Positions 16,596-24,985 of a stretch of DNA of 64,000 nt are shown here, in pieces. The notes under the pieces were generated by a model that was given only the letters and a program-made list of their open reading frames with translations, had not been told where the DNA came from and ran no database searches. Made by a program: the position numbers and the translations under genes. The stretch is taken from positions 1 to 64,000 of the forward strand of contig JAHDIS010000002.1 in NCBI GenBank assembly GCA_020630695.1. The letters are read 5' to 3'. Every line of letters starts with the position of its first letter. Within the stretch, counting starts at the first letter, position 1. The stretch is from Paracoccaceae bacterium. GTDB taxonomy: Bacteria; Pseudomonadota; Alphaproteobacteria; Rhodobacterales; Rhodobacteraceae.

Positions 16596-17573
16596 CTATC
16601 GGTAGCCATCCGCGATAAGGTTGACTTCGCTGGAAGAGCCCAGAACAACAGCAATACGCTGGTGCGGTCCTTGGGGTTCAATGTCCAGAATGGGCGCAAT
16701 GCCGTCCGTGGCAGCGCCACCGGCGGCTTCGGCGATCATCGCCATTGGAATAGCTTCGTACATCAGGCGCAACTTTCCGCCCTGAGATCGGTTTTGCGCA
16801 TCCGCAGGGTAAAGGAAGACCCCGCCCCGCGTCAAAATACGGTGCACATCCGCAACCATGGACGCGGTCCAGCGCATGTTGAACGTCTTGGCACGCGGCC
16901 CCTGTTCACCTGCAATGCAGCCTTCGACATAGTCTGTGACGGCGTCATCCCAATGCGCCTGCCGAGATGCATTTATGGCAAACTCACTGGTTTCAGGCGG
17001 GATCTTCAGATTGGGATGCGTGAGAACGAAATCATCCGCATCTTCGTCCAGCGTAAAGCCATTGACCTGTCCGTTCAGCGCCAGCACGAACATCGTGCTT
17101 GGGCCATAGACCGCATAGCCTGCACAGCGCAGGCTGCGACCGGTCTTCAGCACCGTTCTGTCACCGTCATTGGCAACCTGTCCAACGGCAAAGATCGTCC
17201 CCACCGAAAGATTGGCGTCCAGATTTGAAGACCCGTCGAGCGGGTCACAGGACAGGGTGAAATCTCCACGCTTAGGCGCCTTCATCCATATGACTTCACC
17301 GACCTCTTCCGACAGGACAGCCGCCACCTGCGGGCACTGTCCCAGCGCGCGGAAAAATTCGTCATTGGCCAGAATATCCAAAGGCTTTTGATCTTCGCCC
17401 TGTACGTTCTGGCAGTTGGTCGTACCAAGGTTGCCGTCCAGCGCTGCTTTTCTGACAATCCGGCTGATGGACCAGCAGGCACTGGCCACAGCGTCGACCA
17501 GTGCCCCGAGATGCGGATCATCCTGTTCGTCCGCGATGAACGCGGTCAGTGATACGCGTGTCTGCCCTGTCAT
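16596..17573 (-). CDS. fbp: Fructose-1,6-bisphosphatase, class I
   Basis: 325 residues. The metal/substrate motif CDPLDGSSNLDANLSVGT (D110, D113) and the upstream acidic pair SEEVGE (89-90) are diagnostic of class I FBPase; the C-terminal GGKLRLMYEAIPMAMIAEAAGG helps bind substrate. It converts fructose 1,6-bisphosphate to fructose 6-phosphate in gluconeogenesis or the Calvin cycle. Its ATG overlaps the TGA of the dihydroxyacetone kinase gene (ATGA), so it is the last gene of the transporter/kinase operon rather than of a Calvin-cycle cluster. A class II FBPase (glpX) is also present at 41.3-42.3 kb. Confidence 0.95.
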   Translation of the reverse strand: MTGQTRVSLTAFIADEQDDPHLGALVDAVASACWSISRIVRKAALDGNLGTTNCQNVQGEDQKPLDILANDEFFRALGQCPQVAAVLSEEVGEVIWMKAPKRGDFTLSCDPLDGSSNLDANLSVGTIFAVGQVANDGDRTVLKTGRSLRCAGYAVYGPSTMFVLALNGQVNGFTLDEDADDFVLTHPNLKIPPETSEFAINASRQAHWDDAVTDYVEGCIAGEQGPRAKTFNMRWTASMVADVHRILTRGGVFLYPADAQNRSQGGKLRLMYEAIPMAMIAEAAGGAATDGIAPILDIEPQGPHQRIAVVLGSSSEVNLIADGYR

Positions 17574-19192
17574 GAAGCCAACTGTTCAAACAGACGTGCC
17601 ACCGCTTCGGCGCCGGGATCCACGTGTCCACTTAACTGTTCCGCACTGATATAAGACGCACGGCCAGCCTTGGCCTTTGTGATCGTCGCAGTAAAGGCCG
17701 CGCCCTGCCGCGCCGCGCTGGCGGCTTCGGCAAAGCCCTTGGCGTCCAGTTCATCCAAGGCAGGCTTGAGCGCATCAACCATCGTCCGGTCGCCCAGCTC
17801 CGCGCCGCCGATCTGCTGCATACGCGCCAAACCTTCTTTCAATGCGGCCACCATGCTGAGACCACTGGATGCCGCATCCCCTGCCGCAGTAAAGAAGATT
17901 GCCAGCAGGACGCCCGATGAGCCGCCCATGGTTTGGGTCAGCTCTTGCCCGATTGCACGGTAGAGTTGGGTGTGATCCGCCAAAGGCAGCCGGTCCAACG
18001 CACCGATCAGCGCACGAGCTGCACCTGCAAGGGTCGAACCAGTATCGCCATCACCCGATTTGGCATCCAGCGCGTTCAGGTCTGCTTCGGCTTCGATCAG
18101 GATCTGGCAACATTTGGTCAAGAAAGCCGCCGTGTCCTTGTGCTCTGATGGAATTGGCTGAATGGGACGCAGCCCATCTGGCAACTCTTCGATACGAACA
18201 GGCGCAATTGCCTTGCAACCGGGCCAGGCCGAGGGACCGCAGGGCGCAGACAACCAAGCGTGATCTTCGGCGGTGAGCGGGTAAACCGAAATCGAGAAAC
18301 CGCGCATATCCAGCGATGTCATCATGGCTGCGGGCCCGACAATCAGTTTGAGGTTTTTCGAGATCGACGACTTTGCCAATTCGTTCGCGAGGATCGACAT
18401 CTCAAGAACTGAAGCGCCGCCAAGATTGTTGAGCAGGGCAACATGGGGCTTGTTCTGCATCACCGCCGCCAGCTTGGCGCAGGTCGCGGCCATGGCTTGT
18501 TCGGCATTGTGATAGTCGATCTGCTGCACACCAGCCTCGTTGTGAATACCAAGACCCAGTTCTGCCTTGCCTTCACCGATCCGCATTTCCTTGGGTGATC
18601 CGGGGACCGTACAGGTGTCCAGCGACATACCTATGGATTTCGTTCCGCCGATAACCCGTTCAGCCGCAACGGTAATGTCTTCGAGGCTTGCACCGCTCTC
18701 GGCCATGGCCCCTGCGATTTTGTGCACGAACAACGTGCCCGCGACACCACGCGGCTGCGGCAGATCCGGCAGGGCAATGTCGTCGTCCACGATCACCATG
18801 TTGACCTTCAGACCAAAGGCGCGCGCGCGTTCTGCCGCCAAACCAAAGTTCAGACGATCGCCCGTGTAGTTCTTGACGATCAGCAAACAGCCGGCAGGGC
18901 CTGTGACCGCCAGGATACCGGCCAAAACGGCATCCACCGAAGGCGCCGCGAAGACATCTCCGCAAACAGCAGCTGTCAGCAGACCTTCCCCGACAAAGCC
19001 CGCATGGGCAGGTTCATGCCCGGATCCACCGCCAGAAACCAAAGCCACCTTGGATTTGTCCCAGTCGGTGCGCACAACGACGCGAATGTGGGGATAGCCG
19101 TCTAGCCGGGCAAGATCGCCGCCTGATGCCTGCAATACCCCATCGATGGCTTCTGTTACTGCCGTGGTTTTATCATTGATGAATTGGGCCAT
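17570..19192 (-). CDS. Dihydroxyacetone kinase, single-chain DhaK-DhaL (ATP-dependent type)
   Basis: 540 residues. The N-terminal DhaK domain (about 1-330) has the substrate loop SGGGSGHEPAHAGFVG and the histidine of GIHNEAG that forms a hemiaminal with the ketose carbonyl. The C-terminal DhaL domain carries the nucleotide/metal motif SGDGDTGSTLAGAARAL. It phosphorylates dihydroxyacetone, or a close ketose such as erythrulose, with ATP. Together with the downstream FBPase and upstream importer it suggests uptake of a triose or tetrose precursor and direct entry to gluconeogenesis. Known DAK paralogues act on L- or D-erythrulose, so the exact sugar is open. Confidence 0.92.
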   Translation of the reverse strand: MAQFINDKTTAVTEAIDGVLQASGGDLARLDGYPHIRVVVRTDWDKSKVALVSGGGSGHEPAHAGFVGEGLLTAAVCGDVFAAPSVDAVLAGILAVTGPAGCLLIVKNYTGDRLNFGLAAERARAFGLKVNMVIVDDDIALPDLPQPRGVAGTLFVHKIAGAMAESGASLEDITVAAERVIGGTKSIGMSLDTCTVPGSPKEMRIGEGKAELGLGIHNEAGVQQIDYHNAEQAMAATCAKLAAVMQNKPHVALLNNLGGASVLEMSILANELAKSSISKNLKLIVGPAAMMTSLDMRGFSISVYPLTAEDHAWLSAPCGPSAWPGCKAIAPVRIEELPDGLRPIQPIPSEHKDTAAFLTKCCQILIEAEADLNALDAKSGDGDTGSTLAGAARALIGALDRLPLADHTQLYRAIGQELTQTMGGSSGVLLAIFFTAAGDAASSGLSMVAALKEGLARMQQIGGAELGDRTMVDALKPALDELDAKGFAEAASAARQGAAFTATITKAKAGRASYISAEQLSGHVDPGAEAVARLFEQLAS

Positions 19193-19203
19193 GGTTTCCT
19201 CCC

Positions 19204-20199
19204 TCAGGCCAGTCGCGCGCCGGAGGCGTCGAAATAGAACGGGTTATGGGGGCGTATCTGAACGATGTCGCCCGATTTCAGTTCGGTGTGCGCATCCGTG
19301 ACGGTTATGATGTCATGCGACTTGAACGTCAGATGAAGACGGGTTTGATCTCCCAGATGTTCGACCCTTTGCACGAAACTGTCTTCACCTTCCCCTTGGA
19401 TGATTTGTTCGGGACGCAGCCCGATATTGAGCGCGCCAGACGGCGCACCGCCGAAAATGTCTGCCGGCAGTACATTGATCCGTGGCTGACCCAAACGGCT
19501 GGCGGCATAGATGCTGACGGGGTTTTCGTAGATTTCCCTTGGCGCGCCGAATTGAACCAGCGATCCGTTGTCCAGCACGCCGACATGGGTTGCCATGGTC
19601 ATCGCCTCGATCTGGTCATGCGTCACATAGAGAAGAGTCGCACCCGAGTCGGCCTGAATTGATTTCAATTCCACCCGCAAATCAGCCCGCAGCTTGGCAT
19701 CCAATGAACTCAGCGGTTCATCCATGAGATAAACGGAAGGATCACGAACCAGAGCGCGCCCGATGGAAACACGCTGCATCTCACCACCTGAAAGGGCCGT
19801 CGCCTTGTTGTTCAGCTTGTGAGAGATCTGCAATATTTCAGCCGTTTCTTCGACCTTGCGGTCTATGTCCGCCTGCGGTGTTTTCAGCAGCGGAGACTTA
19901 AGTGGAAATTCGAGGTTCTGACGCACGGTCAAATGCGGATAGAGCGAATACTGCTGAAACACCATCGCGACATTCCGCTGCGCGGGTGTCAGCCCTGCCA
20001 TATCACGTCCGCCGATCGAAACCTGGCCTGTGTCCGGCTTGTCCAGTCCCGACACCATGCGCAGTGTTGTGGTTTTTCCGGCGCCGGTTGGCCCCAAAAG
20101 AACAACAAAGGACCCATCCGGGATCGTCATAGTCACGTTATTCAACGCGACATCAGGACCAAAGGTTTTGGTCACACCCTTCAACTGCACTTCAGCCAT
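19204..20199 (-). CDS. Carbohydrate ABC importer ATPase, second of a pair
   Basis: 331 residues: Walker A LLGPTGAGKTTTLRM, signature LSGGEMQRVSIGRA, Walker B VYLMDEPLSSLDAK and H-loop YVTHDQ, with a C-terminal MOP/TOBE regulatory domain of the UgpC/MalK type. It overlaps the other ATPase gene by eight bases. Two distinct ATPases in one importer is the arrangement of the rhizobial glycerol transporter (GlpS/GlpT), pointing to a heterodimeric motor. Confidence 0.9.
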   Translation of the reverse strand: MAEVQLKGVTKTFGPDVALNNVTMTIPDGSFVVLLGPTGAGKTTTLRMVSGLDKPDTGQVSIGGRDMAGLTPAQRNVAMVFQQYSLYPHLTVRQNLEFPLKSPLLKTPQADIDRKVEETAEILQISHKLNNKATALSGGEMQRVSIGRALVRDPSVYLMDEPLSSLDAKLRADLRVELKSIQADSGATLLYVTHDQIEAMTMATHVGVLDNGSLVQFGAPREIYENPVSIYAASRLGQPRINVLPADIFGGAPSGALNIGLRPEQIIQGEGEDSFVQRVEHLGDQTRLHLTFKSHDIITVTDAHTELKSGDIVQIRPHNPFYFDASGARLA

Positions 20200-21289
20200 G
20201 GGTCAACACTCCTTCGTTGGCCTGCGAACGCAAGGCATGTCCATGATCGTTTTCGAACACCGTGATCGTGCGTTCGTCAAAGGCCAATCCGGTCGCAGCC
20301 CCCACACGGATCTTGTCTGAACTGGGAACCCGCGCCTTGACCATGCCGTTCGCTGTATCCAGCGTCACGATCTGCGTAGTGCCCAGATATTCTGTGGCCA
20401 GAACCCTGCCGCGGTAGGGTGCGCCGTCATCCAGTCTGATGTGCTCAGGACGCACGCCCAAAGTCAGTTTGCCATTGGCTCCGTCGATGCTGTCCGGCAC
20501 CCTGATCGAGACCTCATTCAGCCGAACTTCGTTGTGGCCCGCGCCAATCATCCCGTTGAAATCAAGAAAGTTCATGGGAGGAGATCCAATGAACTGGGCC
20601 ACGAATTTTGTCGCGGGCCAATCATAGATATCCTGAGGCACACCGAACTGTTCCACCACTCCATGGTTCATGACCACGATCTTGTCGCCCATTTGCATGG
20701 CTTCCAACTGGTCGTGCGTCACGTAAACAGTCGTGGCCTCCATGCGGTCGTGCAGCGCGCGTAATTCTTCGGACATGTGTTCCCGAAACTCGGCGTCCAA
20801 GGCACCCAGAGGCTCATCCATAAAGAAAGCTTTGGGATCCCGCACAATGGCGCGGCCAAGAGCAACCCGCTGGCGGTCACCGCCAGACAAACCGCCGACG
20901 GGTCGGTCCAGAATATCCGTGATCCCTAGGATTTCAGCGACTTCGCCCACCTTGGCCTTGATCTGGGACGCGCCCATGCCCTGGCTCTTGAGTGGATAGC
21001 TGATATTGCCGCGCACATTCATGTGCGGGTAGAGGGCAAACATCTGGAACACAAAGGCGATGTCACGCTGGCTGGCTGGCTTTTGGCCCACCTCTTCACC
21101 GTCGATATATATCTGGCCCGATGTTGGCAGTTCCAATCCCGCCATCATGCGTAGCGTGGTCGTCTTGCCACAGCCGGATGGACCAAGAAGCATAAAGAAT
21201 TCGCCATCCTCAATCGTAAAGCTGGACGACTGAACCGCGGTAAACGCCCCGAATTCCTTGCGCACGTTTTCAATTCTGATCTGTGCCAT
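20192..21289 (-). CDS. Carbohydrate ABC importer ATPase, first of a pair (UgpC/MalK-like)
   Basis: 365 residues: Walker A LLGPSGCGKTTTLRMM, signature LSGGDRQRVALGRA, Walker B FFMDEPLGALDAE, H-loop YVTHDQ, and a TOBE-containing C-terminal domain (LGVRPEHIRL). The aspartate after LSGG is unusual, most relatives having glutamine. It is encoded directly after the small membrane protein and before its partner ATPase. Confidence 0.9.
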   Translation of the reverse strand: MAQIRIENVRKEFGAFTAVQSSSFTIEDGEFFMLLGPSGCGKTTTLRMMAGLELPTSGQIYIDGEEVGQKPASQRDIAFVFQMFALYPHMNVRGNISYPLKSQGMGASQIKAKVGEVAEILGITDILDRPVGGLSGGDRQRVALGRAIVRDPKAFFMDEPLGALDAEFREHMSEELRALHDRMEATTVYVTHDQLEAMQMGDKIVVMNHGVVEQFGVPQDIYDWPATKFVAQFIGSPPMNFLDFNGMIGAGHNEVRLNEVSIRVPDSIDGANGKLTLGVRPEHIRLDDGAPYRGRVLATEYLGTTQIVTLDTANGMVKARVPSSDKIRVGAATGLAFDERTITVFENDHGHALRSQANEGVLTHG

Positions 21290-21293
21290 TGGG

Positions 21294-21482
21294 TTACTCC
21301 GGGAAGTGGCTGACGATGATGAACATGACTGTTCCGATCAGCGTGATGATGAACGAATAGGTGTAGAGGGCGATTGCAAAGGGTTGCATCAACATGATCA
21401 CGCCCAACGCAATGAGGATCGAAGCGACCATTTCCCAAGGACCGCGGCGAAACCGCAGCAAACCGGTGATGAAGCTGCTCAT
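21294..21482 (-). CDS. 62-residue membrane protein embedded in the ABC operon
   Basis: Basic N terminus followed by two hydrophobic segments (about 18-34 and 38-58). Its ATG overlaps the upstream permease stop (ATGA) and its stop is four bases from the next ATPase, so it is under strong selection to be translated with the transporter. The rhizobial glycerol importer operon also has a small membrane protein (GlpU, DUF2160) at a comparable place, but I cannot show sequence kinship. It is a possible accessory subunit of the permease. Confidence 0.75.
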   Translation of the reverse strand: MSSFITGLLRFRRGPWEMVASILIALGVIMLMQPFAIALYTYSFIITLIGTVMFIIVSHFPE

Positions 21483-22417
21483 TTACGTACTGCTCCGAAT
21501 GTGATCCCGCGCAGCAGATGCTTGCGAAGCAGGATGGTGAAGACCATGACAGGCAATAGGAAGATGGTGGCACCTGCGGCCACGGCGGGCCAATCCTTGC
21601 CGCCGACTCCGATGATCGTCGGGATGAACGGTGGTGCGGTCTGGGCTGTCCCAGAGGTCAGCAGAACCGCAAAGGCGTATTCATTCCATGCAAAGATCAG
21701 GCAGAAGATTGCGGTCGAGGCGATGCCTGTGGCGGCCTGAGGCAAGACCACTTTGTAGAAGGCCTGGAACCGTGTGTAGCCATCAATCAAGGCAGCTTCT
21801 TCGTACTCAATCGGGATCTCGTCGATGAAGCCTTTCAACAACCAGACCGACAGGGAAAGGTTCACCGCCGTGTAAAGTAGGATCATGCCCAGATGGGTGT
21901 CGTTTAAACCAAGCTGGCGGAACATCAGGAAGATCGGAATGGCGACCGCGATCGGCGGCATCATCCGGGTGGACAGAATAAAGAACAGCAAGTCGTCCTT
22001 GAGCGGCACGCGGAACCGGCTGAATGCATAGGCGGCCGCGGTGCCAAGGATCATGCAAAGCGCGGTCGATCCAAAGCCGATAATCACCGAATTCAGGAAC
22101 CGCTCGCCATAGCGCGATGGTCCGTTGATAATGGTGCCCTGCTCGCGGGCGATCTTGTCATACCATGTTTTTGGCTCGCCGGCGGCCTCCAACATGTCCT
22201 GCGTGGCGCGCGTCCGGTCAGTGAACAGGTTCACGTATCCTTCCATCGATGGCTCAAAGAACACCTTTGGCGGATAGGCAATCGAGTCAGGACCAGATTT
22301 GAAACCGGTCGCGATGATCCAGAGTAGCGGCGCAATGGTGATCAGCGCGTAACCAACGACAAGCACACCGGCGAACCACTTGGTTCCCTTGGTGGGTTCT
22401 GTGACGGAAAAGCTCAT
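21479..22417 (-). CDS. Carbohydrate ABC importer permease, MalG/GlpQ type
   Basis: 312 residues from ATG 22417 (MSFSVTEPTKGTKWFAG); an upstream in-frame start at 22519 would overlap the preceding gene heavily. Six membrane helices are expected. The EAA loop that contacts the ATPases reads EEAALIDGYTRFQAFYKVVLPQA. It has a large periplasmic insertion after the first helix. ATGA overlaps at both ends give tight coupling. Confidence 0.88.
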   Translation of the reverse strand: MSFSVTEPTKGTKWFAGVLVVGYALITIAPLLWIIATGFKSGPDSIAYPPKVFFEPSMEGYVNLFTDRTRATQDMLEAAGEPKTWYDKIAREQGTIINGPSRYGERFLNSVIIGFGSTALCMILGTAAAYAFSRFRVPLKDDLLFFILSTRMMPPIAVAIPIFLMFRQLGLNDTHLGMILLYTAVNLSLSVWLLKGFIDEIPIEYEEAALIDGYTRFQAFYKVVLPQAATGIASTAIFCLIFAWNEYAFAVLLTSGTAQTAPPFIPTIIGVGGKDWPAVAAGATIFLLPVMVFTILLRKHLLRGITFGAVRK

Positions 22418-23361
22418 CTCTCTTTTACCTTGTTGAGGGCTTTGACGTAGATGGATGCAAGGCCAAAGACGGTAACGAACAGGATTACGGCGTAGGCTGA
22501 GGAGTATCCCGTCCGCCATTTTTCAAACGCTTCACGCTTGAGATCGATTGAGGTCAATGTGGTCGTATTGCCCGGACCACCGCCGGTCAGCTGGACGACG
22601 AGATCAAACATCTTGAAGTTCTCGATGCCGCGGAACAGCACAGCCAACATCAGGAACGGAAGAACCATCGGAATGGTAATCGTCCAGAACTGGCGCCATT
22701 TACTGGCACGGTCGCATTCAGCAGCTTCGTAGATACTGTCGGGAATAGACCGCAGTCCCGCCAGACAAATCAGCATGACAAAAGGCGTCCACATCCAGGT
22801 GTCGGCAATCACGATTGCCCACGGCGCAAGATGCACGTCCCCGATCATCGAAAAGCTTGCGGGATCGGCGCCCGAAAAGAAGGCAACGACGTAGTTAAAC
22901 AAACCGATCTGAGGCTGATAAAGAAAGGTCCAGAAGTTCCCGACGACCGCAGGCGACAACATCATCGGGAAGACGATGATCGTCGTCCACATGTCGTTGC
23001 CTCTGAATTTCTTGTTGATCAGGAATGCCAGGGCAAAACCGATCAGAACCTGCAGCACGATCGTCCAGATGAGGAAATGCGCGGTGGCCTGCATTGTCGC
23101 CCAGATGTCCGGGTCCGACAAAATGCGTTCATAATTGCGCAGCCCCACCCATTCCACATCGCGGTTTGGTCGGTTCACGCGATAGTTCGTAAAGCTCAGC
23201 CGGATCGTCCAGATCAGTGGAAAGATGTTGACGGCCAGCAACAGGAAGATTGTCGGCGCCACAAATATCCAGGCGATTGTACGATCCGACAAGCCGCGAA
23301 TGCGGCGCGCCATTGTCTCTGGCGTGGCCTTTGCGACCTTGTCGACGGGTGTGTCAGTCAT
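22414..23361 (-). CDS. Carbohydrate ABC importer permease, MalF/UgpA/GlpP type
   Basis: 315 residues with six predicted helices and the EAA motif YEAAECDRASKWRQFWTITIPM near the C-terminal third. The cytoplasmic N terminus of about 30 residues is hydrophilic. It is separated from the binding-protein gene by 120 bases containing a 10-bp stem-loop, which would let the binding protein be made in excess. Confidence 0.88.
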   Translation of the reverse strand: MTDTPVDKVAKATPETMARRIRGLSDRTIAWIFVAPTIFLLLAVNIFPLIWTIRLSFTNYRVNRPNRDVEWVGLRNYERILSDPDIWATMQATAHFLIWTIVLQVLIGFALAFLINKKFRGNDMWTTIIVFPMMLSPAVVGNFWTFLYQPQIGLFNYVVAFFSGADPASFSMIGDVHLAPWAIVIADTWMWTPFVMLICLAGLRSIPDSIYEAAECDRASKWRQFWTITIPMVLPFLMLAVLFRGIENFKMFDLVVQLTGGGPGNTTTLTSIDLKREAFEKWRTGYSSAYAVILFVTVFGLASIYVKALNKVKER

Positions 23362-23415
23362 TGTATTGCCTCATGGCGCCCGGATGACCCGGTTGTTTGG
23401 TATTCTATGGAAAGG

Positions 23416-23445
23416 CTCCTGGCGGACGATGATCGCCGCCAGGAG
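23416..23445 (-). terminator. Intercistronic stem-loop between binding-protein and permease genes
   Basis: Perfect 10-bp stem CTCCTGGCGG/CCGCCAGGAG with a ten-base loop. No T-run follows on the minus strand, so it is more likely an mRNA-stabilising hairpin or partial attenuator than a strong terminator. Confidence 0.6.
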
Positions 23446-23481
23446 AAGTGCGGGTTTTGTCGAAACCCACCAGGAAGAAGC

Positions 23482-24804
23482 TTAGAGCTTGCCTTCGTCC
23501 TCGAAGACTTCGGTCCAATCGCGGACCAGGCCATCCAGAGCTTCTTTGGCGGTTCCTTCGCCAGCGATGACGAAGTTGTGCACGCGCTCCTGCATAGGCA
23601 GCAAAAGATCCGCATAGGCCGGTTCAGCCCAGAAATCTTTCACGATTGCCATGCTGTCGAGGAAGGTCTGAGCATAAGGTTGGCTTGCCGCAAAACCCGG
23701 ATCTTCAACAACTGCTTTCAGAGCGGAATAGCCACCCAGTTCCCACCAACGGGACTGAATTTCAGGCTGCGCGAACCACTGAATGTATTCCAGCGCAGCT
23801 TCCTGCTTTTCCGAGTAGGCAACAACGGAAATGCCCTGACCACCCAACTGAGCGAACTGGCCCGATGGACCCGCTGGGTTTGGGAAGTAGCCAGACTTGC
23901 CGCCGCCAACATTGGGGTCTGCTTCGACACCAGGCCAGATGAAGGCAAAGTTCATCTGCAGAGCAACCTGACCGGATTTATAGGCGTCAATGTTTTCGCC
24001 CATGTACCAGTTAGAAGAACCCGGAGGTGTCGCTGTGTCGTAGAGTTCTTTGTAGAATTCCAGACCTGCGATGGCACCGTCAGAGTTCACAAAGCCTTCG
24101 AGATCGTAAGCCTTGTCAGGGTTTTCATAGAGGAAACCATAGTTATAGAGCGCGTTGGTAACCCCCATGGTGATCCCTTCGGACCCACGCTCTGTATAGA
24201 TCGCTGCGCCGTAGACAGTTGTGCCGTCGATGTCGCGACCCTGGAAGAACTGCGCGATGTCCTTGAGTTCTTCGAGTGACGCAGGAACCGCAAGGTCGCG
24301 GCCGTATTTTTCCTTGAACTCAGCCTGAATCTCAGGACGCTCGAACCAGTCTTTGCGATAGGTCCAGCCAACAACGTCGCCAAATGCGGGCAAAGCCCAG
24401 TAGTTCGGCGTATTCTTGGGCCATTCGGAATAGCCGGTCACTGTTGCCGGGATGAAGTCGTCCATAGTGATGCCGTTCGCATCAAAAAAGCCGTTCAGCT
24501 TCACGTAGTGACCATTTTCAGCGCCTGCGCCGATCCACTGGCTGTCGCCGATCATCAGATCGCACAGCTGGCCGCCGGAATTCAGCTCGTTCAGCATACG
24601 GTCAGCAAAATTCGGCCAAGGCACGAATTCAAAGCTCATGTCGTGCCCGGACTTTGCTTCAAAGTCTTTCGACAGCTCAACCAGAGCATTCGCCGGATCC
24701 CATGCTGCCCAGCAAAGGGTCAGGTCTTCGGCAGCTGCGCTGCTGGCCACGCCCCCCGCAACAAGCGCCGATACGGCCGCTGACATAAGGTGTTTGGTTT
24801 TCAT
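23482..24804 (-). CDS. ABC importer periplasmic substrate-binding protein (family 1)
   Basis: 440 residues with a Sec signal peptide (about 1-25, ending SSAAAE). The mature protein starts DLTLCWAAWDPANALVELSKDF and is rich in aromatic residues typical of polyol or sugar sites (WPKNTPNYWALPAFGDVVGWTYRKDWF). It captures the substrate in the periplasm for the two permeases and two ATPases encoded downstream. The operon's kinase suggests glycerol/dihydroxyacetone-like or four-carbon substrates, but the binding protein does not reveal this. First gene of the operon, behind the twin palindromes. Confidence 0.88.
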   Translation of the reverse strand: MKTKHLMSAAVSALVAGGVASSAAAEDLTLCWAAWDPANALVELSKDFEAKSGHDMSFEFVPWPNFADRMLNELNSGGQLCDLMIGDSQWIGAGAENGHYVKLNGFFDANGITMDDFIPATVTGYSEWPKNTPNYWALPAFGDVVGWTYRKDWFERPEIQAEFKEKYGRDLAVPASLEELKDIAQFFQGRDIDGTTVYGAAIYTERGSEGITMGVTNALYNYGFLYENPDKAYDLEGFVNSDGAIAGLEFYKELYDTATPPGSSNWYMGENIDAYKSGQVALQMNFAFIWPGVEADPNVGGGKSGYFPNPAGPSGQFAQLGGQGISVVAYSEKQEAALEYIQWFAQPEIQSRWWELGGYSALKAVVEDPGFAASQPYAQTFLDSMAIVKDFWAEPAYADLLLPMQERVHNFVIAGEGTAKEALDGLVRDWTEVFEDEGKL

Positions 24805-24870
24805 TTGGAGTTCCTCCCGATTGGTCCACTGCGACCCTCCTGCCGCAGCTTGACTGGCAAAATAGGTAAA

Positions 24871-24886
24871 TGAGGTACGTACCTCA
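24871..24886. promoter_or_regulatory. LacI-type operator, copy 1 (perfect 16-bp palindrome)
   Basis: TGAGGTACGTACCTCA. On the minus strand it lies just downstream of TTGAAC (24892-24887), a candidate -35 of the transporter operon, and would fill the 17-base spacer before a weak -10. Bound repressor would then block that promoter directly. Confidence 0.85.
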
Positions 24887-24900
24887 GTTCAAGCATTTTT

Positions 24901-24916
24901 TGAGGTACGTACCTCA
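24901..24916. promoter_or_regulatory. LacI-type operator, copy 2 (perfect 16-bp palindrome)
   Basis: Identical TGAGGTACGTACCTCA, 30 bases centre to centre from copy 1 and about 70 bases before the regulator's start codon. It probably serves autoregulation and co-operative binding. Confidence 0.85.
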
Positions 24917-24985
24917 TTTTTGTTTGCCCTTGAGGTCAGAAGCGGAGATGATAGGCTAGTTTCTCTCAGTAAATCAGGGCTTTTC

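Noticed and set aside
22831-24279. 482-codon plus-strand frame opposite permease and binding protein
   Set aside because: Crosses two real genes in antisense and has no motif.
24871-24916. The twin palindromes as a CRISPR or transposon end
   Set aside because: Only two copies, each a perfect palindrome located exactly between divergent promoters; an operator pair explains them.
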